Shown here: positions 31,605 to 35,733 of the stretch, piece by piece
Layout of the letters: each line of letters begins with the position of its first letter
Position numbering within the stretch: the stretch's first letter is position 1
DNA from: Candidatus Tritonobacter lacicola
GTDB taxonomy: Bacteria; Auribacterota; Tritonobacteria; Tritonobacterales; Tritonobacteraceae
Direction: 5' to 3'
DNA: 35,733 nt
Assembly: GCA_030765135.1 (NCBI GenBank)
Contig: JAVCDC010000124.1
Location: forward strand, 1-35,733
Notes under the pieces: generated by a model
Seen by the model: only the letters and a program-made list of their open reading frames with translations
What the model was told of the DNA's origin: nothing
The model's database searches: none
Made by a program: the position numbers and the translations under genes

Positions 31605-32420
31605 TCAGGTGCCCGGGGGGGCTATTTTCTTCTTGATGCGGTCTATGTCTTCCGCGTAGAGGGGGGAATGGGGGTTGCGGACGAACGCGTTCTGGTACGC
31701 CGTCATCGCGAGGTTATATCTGCCGCGCCTCTCCAGGGCGACGCCCAGGTTGTGGTACGCCGCCGAATCGGCCTGGTTGGTCCGTGCGGCGATCCACCAC
31801 TTCTTCTCGGCCTCCTCCCAGAGACCCACTCTGGCCAGGTGGACGCCGACCCGCGTCAGCTTGAACTGGCTTAGGCCGTATTCGAGAAGCAGCGTGAGTT
31901 CGACCGCGTGGGGCGTGAGGGAGCGGGCGACGCCTTCGGCGATGCCCTTGAGCGCCTCCTCCGGGTCTATTCTCTGGATGATCGCAGACTTCGAGAGCAG
32001 TTCCTCCCCGGTCGCGCCGCTGTAAAAGGCGTACGTTGCCTCCAGAGTGCTCCTGTCGCTCGTTAACGGGGGCGGGGCCACCCTGACGCCGATAAGCAGG
32101 TCCGCGCCCGCGGCTTTCGCGACCTCCGCGATCTTGCCGGCGTCTTCCGGTGCCGCTCCATCGGGAGCGGTCGTAATTTTGTAGCGCCCTGTTTTTTCAA
32201 TAGCCGCCGTTATTTCCTTCCCCAGAAAGGAGACGGGCCCGTCTTTGTCATCACCGTGGGAAAGGGGAAGCAGTGCGATTGTCTCGATGTTCGCGGTTTC
32301 TATGGAAGGGGGAGCGAGCTCCCGTATGACCACCGGGGCGGTCGTGGGAGCGCAGCCCGCGGCGGTTGCAAGGAGCAAAATGATGGTCGAGCGTCTCACT
32401 GTGGCGTTATATTTCTCCAA
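31605..32420 (-). CDS. Probable lipoprotein with C-terminal TPR motifs
   Basis: 271 aa. The N terminus is basic, then hydrophobic (TIILLLATAAGC), with Cys23 as probable lipidation site; the residues before it only loosely fit a lipobox. The middle part (IETIALLPLSHGD, FLGKEITAAIEKTGRYKI, ADLLIGVRVAPPP) resembles outer-membrane lipoproteins of the LpoB/CsgG-like fold that compute a protein level from several genes. The end has TPR-like pairs (AARTNQADSAAYHNLGVALE, YNLAMTAYQNAFVRNPHSPL). Likely periplasmic face of the outer or inner membrane. It begins 2 nt after the DUF151 gene. Confidence 0.75.
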   Translation of the reverse strand: MEKYNATVRRSTIILLLATAAGCAPTTAPVVIRELAPPSIETANIETIALLPLSHGDDKDGPVSFLGKEITAAIEKTGRYKITTAPDGAAPEDAGKIAEVAKAAGADLLIGVRVAPPPLTSDRSTLEATYAFYSGATGEELLSKSAIIQRIDPEEALKGIAEGVARSLTPHAVELTLLLEYGLSQFKLTRVGVHLARVGLWEEAEKKWWIAARTNQADSAAYHNLGVALERRGRYNLAMTAYQNAFVRNPHSPLYAEDIDRIKKKIAPPGT

Positions 32421-32422
32421 TG

Positions 32423-32836
32423 CTATTTCTCGAAAAGCTTCCCGATATCCTCTACCTGATCAAACACCTTTTCTTCCACGTATACCCTCCCTTTTTGCTG
32501 CATAGCGAGCGCTATGGAATCGCTTGGCCTGGCATCGATCTCGAAAATCTTTTTATATTTCCCGTTCTCGGAATACAGGTATATCCGGGCGAAAAAGGTG
32601 TTGTCCCTAAGGTCGTTTATCACGACCTTGTCGAGCTTTACGTTGAACCCCTTCAGGATGCTCCCTATCAGGTCATGGGTGAGCGGCCTGGCCCTCTTTA
32701 TGTCCCTGGCGAGCATCGATATCGCCATGCCTATTCCGGAGCTCACGTGTATGATGAAAGTCTTCTCTTCGTTCCCGATGAGCAGGGCGCACCCGTGGGG
32801 GGTCTGTATGATGGATTTTACGCGGACCTCGATCAT
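32423..32836 (-). CDS. Bifunctional nuclease family (DUF151/BFN) protein
   Basis: 137 aa, a complete single BFN domain: GCALLIGNEEKTFIIHVS, RPLTHDLIGSILKGF, LRDNTFFARIYL and the signature EIDARPSDSIALAM. Plant and bacterial members have reported nuclease activity, but the usual bacterial role is unclear. It lies between an exported coiled-coil protein (7-nt gap) and a lipoprotein (2-nt gap), so the three are probably one operon. Confidence 0.92.
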   Translation of the reverse strand: MIEVRVKSIIQTPHGCALLIGNEEKTFIIHVSSGIGMAISMLARDIKRARPLTHDLIGSILKGFNVKLDKVVINDLRDNTFFARIYLYSENGKYKKIFEIDARPSDSIALAMQQKGRVYVEEKVFDQVEDIGKLFEK

Positions 32837-32843
32837 TGCCGGA

Positions 32844-33518
32844 TCAATCGGAAGGCGTTGGGTAGGGGGTAAACCCGTCTATCTTCGGCGCCACCCAAAT
32901 GTGCGGGGGCCTCTGCCCGATCTCCCTCTTTTCCGCTTTCTTCTGGAATTCCAGGGCTTCCTGCTGCTGCTTCAGCATCTCCATGCTCAGCTTGATCTGT
33001 TCCTGGGAGTGCTGCCCGATTTGATCTTTCAGCGTGGCTATTTCCTGCTTGAGGTCGGAGTTCTCGGTCTTGAGGGAATCCAACTCCCTCCTGAGATCGG
33101 CGATCTCCTTCTCCCGGGATTCACCGGTCTCCGTCTCCATCTCCTGCTTCTCTATCTCGGCGCGCTTCTCCGGTGTTATCCATGCCCCATTGTACATGAC
33201 GAGGCCTTTAGCCCTCTGCCGTTCCTCGAAGCTCGCTTTCTCGGTTTGCTCTTGCTCTTTTTTCTTGCGCTCCTTCTCCCACTTCACTTTTGTCTTATCG
33301 ATGGCTTCGGCGGAGGATCTCTGGATCGATTCTATGGCCGATTTTGAGAGAGACATGTTCCCGGCCGGCATCTCTATGTAGATAAACTCGTCCGTCTCGC
33401 GCGTGATGATCCCCTCTATCTGGTTGCCGTTCTTCAGGTAGATTGTATCGGCGCGGGCCTGGATCACCACGAGAATCCACGCGCACGCAACGACAAAGCT
33501 GATTGCATATTTACGCAT
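32844..33518 (-). CDS. Exported coiled-coil protein of unknown function
   Basis: 224 aa from the ATG at 33518, chosen because it opens a clear signal peptide (MRKYAISFVVACAWILVVIQARA) and follows a GGAG; the frame extends to 33650 but that part is not protein-like. After the signal comes a short beta module (DTIYLKNGNQIEGIITRETDEFIYIEMPAG), as seen in other exported proteins, then a long charged helix with heptads (about residues 70-200; LRRELDSLKTENSDLKQEIATLKDQI). Likely periplasmic or envelope-associated. I do not recognise a named function. Confidence 0.78.
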   Translation of the reverse strand: MRKYAISFVVACAWILVVIQARADTIYLKNGNQIEGIITRETDEFIYIEMPAGNMSLSKSAIESIQRSSAEAIDKTKVKWEKERKKKEQEQTEKASFEERQRAKGLVMYNGAWITPEKRAEIEKQEMETETGESREKEIADLRRELDSLKTENSDLKQEIATLKDQIGQHSQEQIKLSMEMLKQQQEALEFQKKAEKREIGQRPPHIWVAPKIDGFTPYPTPSD

Positions 33519-33671
33519 AAGCCGCGCTCCCACACATAATCTATACCATCTGCCCTCTTTCAAGTCAAGGCGCCCCCCGGGGCGGGGCGGCAGAAGCTCC
33601 CATTTCCGACAGTCAGGTGCCGGGATGAAGCAAAAAGGCCTCTTTATCATGCCTGGGCCTGTGTTAGTTTA

Positions 33672-33677
33672 TATAAT
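33672..33677 (+). promoter_or_regulatory. Possible -10 box before the M28 peptidase gene
   Basis: A perfect TATAAT 52 nt upstream of the peptidase start. No good -35 hexamer stands 16-18 nt ahead, so this is a weak promoter call. Confidence 0.3.
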
Positions 33678-33729
33678 GGACCTGTTGTCGCTGTTCGCGG
33701 CACCGGGAAGGACCCGGAGAGGCTGACAA

Positions 33730-34785
33730 TTGAGCAAGGCGATCCGGCCGTTTTTTATTATCATTACGGTTACCATAATCGGGGTCCTGCTGCTTGCTGT
33801 ATATCTCATGGTGGCCGGACCCGGCGGCAACGGGGGCAGGTATGTTATGAGCGAGGAGGATATGCCGGTTACGGGGGAGCTTGAGGCTCGCCTGAGGAGG
33901 CACGTTTTCTCTCTGGCGGATGAGATTGGCGAGCGGAACATCTTCGCGCGGGGCAGTCTCCAGAAGGCCGCGTCCTGCATCCGCTCGGCATGGGAGGAAG
34001 TGGGATATGACATAAGAGCCCAGAGGTATACTCTGGAGAACACGGAGTGCGAGAACCTCTCCGTGGAGATACCGGGCGGAATAAGCCCCGGCGAGATTGT
34101 CCTGGTCGGCGCCCATTATGACACCGTGCTCGGGTCGCCAGGGGCGAACGACAACGGCTCCGCCGTCGCCGCCCTCCTGGAGATAAGCCGCCTGTTCAAC
34201 AATGAACCGCGGGACAGGACGGTGCGCTTCGTCGCTTTCGTCAACGAGGAGCCGCCCTTCTTCAGAACAGGCTCGATGGGGAGCCGGATCTACGCGCGGG
34301 CGTGCAGGGAGAGGGGTGAGGAGATATCAGCCATGGTGTGCCTGGAGACGATTGGCTATTACAGCGATAAGAAGGGTAGCCAGCAATATCCTCTCCCGTT
34401 TGGTTTCTTCTATCCGGATAAAGGGAATTTCATAGCCGTAGTCGGCAATCTCAAGTCCAGGCCCTTGGTGAATTCTTTCGTCCGCTTCTTCACGGAGGAG
34501 AGCGACTTCCCTATAGAGAGCGTCGTGTCGTTCTCCTGGATTCCGGGGATAGACTGGTCGGACCACGGCTCTTTCTGGGCGCACGGCTATCCCGCAATAA
34601 TGATCACCGACACCGCCCTCTACAGGTACCCGTATTACCATACGCCTTCGGACACACCCGATAAGCTGGACTATACATCCCTGGCGAGAGTTACCCACGG
34701 TATCTATAAAGCTGTGGAGAGGCTGGCGGAGGGAGACGATGCGCGAGAGACGATGGACGACGGACGATGGTCGACGGACGACTGA
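33730..34785 (+). CDS. M28 family metallopeptidase (aminopeptidase-like), membrane-anchored
   Basis: 351 aa. Start is TTG at 33730, backed by GAGAGG about 7 nt upstream. A signal anchor (residues 8-28) places the catalytic domain outside the cytoplasm. Di-zinc ligands of family M28 are visible: His129 (GAHYDT), Asp141 (GANDNGSA), Glu173/Glu174 (NEEPP, with catalytic Glu173), Glu206 (LETIGY) and His304 (YYHTPSDT). Such enzymes trim peptides from the N terminus. The last ~12 residues (ETMDDGRWSTDD) are coded by a GACGATGG/ACGACGG microrepeat and look like read-through into intergenic DNA. Confidence 0.88.
   Translation: MSKAIRPFFIIITVTIIGVLLLAVYLMVAGPGGNGGRYVMSEEDMPVTGELEARLRRHVFSLADEIGERNIFARGSLQKAASCIRSAWEEVGYDIRAQRYTLENTECENLSVEIPGGISPGEIVLVGAHYDTVLGSPGANDNGSAVAALLEISRLFNNEPRDRTVRFVAFVNEEPPFFRTGSMGSRIYARACRERGEEISAMVCLETIGYYSDKKGSQQYPLPFGFFYPDKGNFIAVVGNLKSRPLVNSFVRFFTEESDFPIESVVSFSWIPGIDWSDHGSFWAHGYPAIMITDTALYRYPYYHTPSDTPDKLDYTSLARVTHGIYKAVERLAEGDDARETMDDGRWSTDD
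34747..34784. repeat. GACGATGGACGACG microrepeat at the peptidase 3' end
   Basis: Repeated GACGATGG and GACGGACGA units. It encodes the Asp-rich C-terminal tail of the peptidase; an AT-rich ATTGAATATTGGTTATTGG stretch follows in the 41-nt convergent gap. Confidence 0.5.
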
Positions 34786-34826
34786 TCGTTTGAAAATTGA
34801 ATATTGGTTATTGGAAATTCGTTTTT

Positions 34827-35513
34827 TTAGTAGCCGCCTTCGGCTGTTTTGCCGGTGACGAGCTCGACCGAGTGGCTCGTCCCGATGCGGTCGGCGCCGG
34901 CCTCTATGAGCTCGTGGGCGAACTCACTTGTATTGATGCCGCCGCTGGCCTTGATGAGGACCTCGTCCCCGACCACTTCCCGCATGAGCCGCACGTCCTC
35001 GACAGTTGCTCCGCCCTCCTCCTTGCCCGTCGATGTCTTGATGAACCTCGCCCCTGCCGTCTTGGCCAGGCAGCAGGCGCAGATCTTCTCGGCCTCCGTC
35101 AGGAGGGCGGTCTCGATGATGACCTTGACGGGCTTACCCTCGCACGCCTTAACCACCTGCTGGATGTCCTCCAGGACGAGGATGTAGTGCTTGCTCTTCA
35201 GGGCGCTGACGTTTATCACCATGTCTATCTCCTGCGCGCCCCGGTTCGAGATGGCGTCGTGGGCCTCGAAGGCCTTGGCCACGGGCGTCATCTGGCCGTG
35301 GGGGAATCCCACGACGGCTATCGGGATGACGTCCGAACCCTTCAGTTTCCCTGCGACGTATTCCACGTCCCCGGAGAAGACGCACACGGAGCGGAAATGG
35401 TACTTCTTGGCCTCCTCGCAGACGCGGTCGAAGTCCTCTTTACTGGTGTCGGTTTTGAGAAGCGTGTGGTCGATGATGCGTGCGAGTTCCCTGTCATAAT
35501 CCTGTTCCTTCAA
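34827..35513 (-). CDS. deoC: Deoxyribose-phosphate aldolase
   Basis: 228 aa class I aldolase splitting 2-deoxyribose 5-phosphate into glyceraldehyde 3-phosphate and acetaldehyde in nucleoside breakdown. The start is TTG at 35513, decided by a strong AAGGAGG 6 nt upstream. Active-site residues: Asp98 (EIDMVIN), Schiff-base Lys159 (FIKTSTG) and Lys188 (LIKASGG). The usual Phe after STG is Lys here (STGKEEGGAT), a modest deviation. No other deo genes are in the window. Confidence 0.94.
   Translation of the reverse strand: MKEQDYDRELARIIDHTLLKTDTSKEDFDRVCEEAKKYHFRSVCVFSGDVEYVAGKLKGSDVIPIAVVGFPHGQMTPVAKAFEAHDAISNRGAQEIDMVINVSALKSKHYILVLEDIQQVVKACEGKPVKVIIETALLTEAEKICACCLAKTAGARFIKTSTGKEEGGATVEDVRLMREVVGDEVLIKASGGINTSEFAHELIEAGADRIGTSHSVELVTGKTAEGGY
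34832..34849 (+). terminator. Weak terminator-like hairpin within the deoC 3' end
   Basis: AGCCG-CCTT-CGGCT then GTTTT, reading out of the peptidase gene on the plus strand. It lies inside the last codons of the convergent deoC. Short stem and short T run. Confidence 0.3.
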
Positions 35514-35561
35514 TTTAATCCTCCTTTTGCCAGCGAATTAATATAACCGTGGATTTAGCGG

Positions 35562-35567
35562 ATTATA
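35562..35567 (-). promoter_or_regulatory. Possible -10 box of deoC
   Basis: TATAAT on the minus strand, about 49 nt upstream of the deoC start. No matching -35 box is evident, so the call is weak. Confidence 0.3.
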
Positions 35568-35650
35568 ATGATTATTAGCTTATTTATAGCTTTTCCAGCT
35601 TTCTAGCCTGAATTATTCACTGGATATTTAAAATGCCGAAATAAAAAGCG

Positions 35651-35721
35651 AGATTGCCGCGTCGCTTCGCTCCTCGCAATGACACTACCCCTTGTCATTG
35701 CGAGCGTTAGCGAAGCAATCT
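35651..35721. repeat. REP-like inverted pair upstream of deoC
   Basis: Left arm starts AGATTGC and ends CTCGCAATGACA (35651-35684). Right arm starts TGTCATTGCGAGCG and ends GCGAAGCAATCT (35693-35721). The arms are inverted copies with a few indels around an 8-nt spacer, able to form a long hairpin. It belongs to the common GCGAGCG(T)TAGCGAAGCAATCT class of intergenic repeats and shares its core with the element at 5393-5423. Confidence 0.75.
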
Positions 35722-35733
35722 TACAATAAACAA

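Overview
The window looks like chromosome from an anaerobic, Gram-negative-type bacterium of an uncultivated or poorly sampled lineage. This is inference, since no rRNA or tRNA gene was found to place it. Supporting signs are high GC in the genes with heavy AGG and ATA codon use, a probable lipoprotein and periplasmic protein, a diaminopimelate aminotransferase lysine route, an NfnAB-like flavoprotein pair, a molybdenum hydroxylase, and many short intergenic repeats. Almost everything is chromosomal housekeeping or accessory metabolism. No phage, plasmid, CRISPR array or classical insertion sequence was found. The only transposase-family gene is a REP-associated tyrosine transposase (RAYT).

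Layout. Positions 2-367: an AT-rich membrane protein fragment cut by the window edge. 483-5301: plus-strand amino-acid block of a class V aminotransferase, a short 3-phosphoglycerate dehydrogenase and two tandem glutamate dehydrogenases, closed by a strong terminator. 5429-9853: plus strand, an NfnA-like reductase subunit, a glyoxylate/hydroxypyruvate reductase, an AMP-forming acyl ligase and a membrane glycosyltransferase. 9850-17013: minus strand, a polyprenyl-phosphate sugar transferase, the NfnB/GltD-like partner and a three-subunit molybdenum hydroxylase whose large subunit carries an N-terminal MoaD-like domain. 17239-29668: a colinear minus-strand run of 14 genes, mostly coupled or closely spaced. 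In transcription order these are two glycosyltransferases, a metallophosphoesterase-like protein, a DUF72 protein, an EF-Tu-domain-2-like protein, a repeat/zinc protein, dapA, dapB, dapL, folK, the RAYT, panB, panC and nadA. 29935-35733: an Na+-dependent symporter, a lipoprotein, a DUF151 nuclease-like protein, a coiled-coil exported protein, an M28 peptidase and deoC.

How the genes fit together. The first block can interconvert 3-phosphoglycerate, hydroxypyruvate, glyoxylate, serine and glycine, with glutamate dehydrogenases handling ammonium and an Nfn-like complex possibly balancing NADH, NADPH and ferredoxin. The long minus-strand run supplies lysine/peptidoglycan, folate, pantothenate and NAD precursors.

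The two most interesting points follow. (1) The RAYT gene is wedged between folK and panB with 4-nt start/stop overlaps on both sides. A perfect palindrome abuts its start codon, contains its Shine-Dalgarno sequence and forms the C-terminal codons of folK, and an inverted copy of the palindrome core lies in frame inside the RAYT gene. (2) The molybdenum hydroxylase large subunit has a MoaD/ThiS-like domain fused at its N terminus, with the usual C-terminal Gly-Gly buried in the chain.
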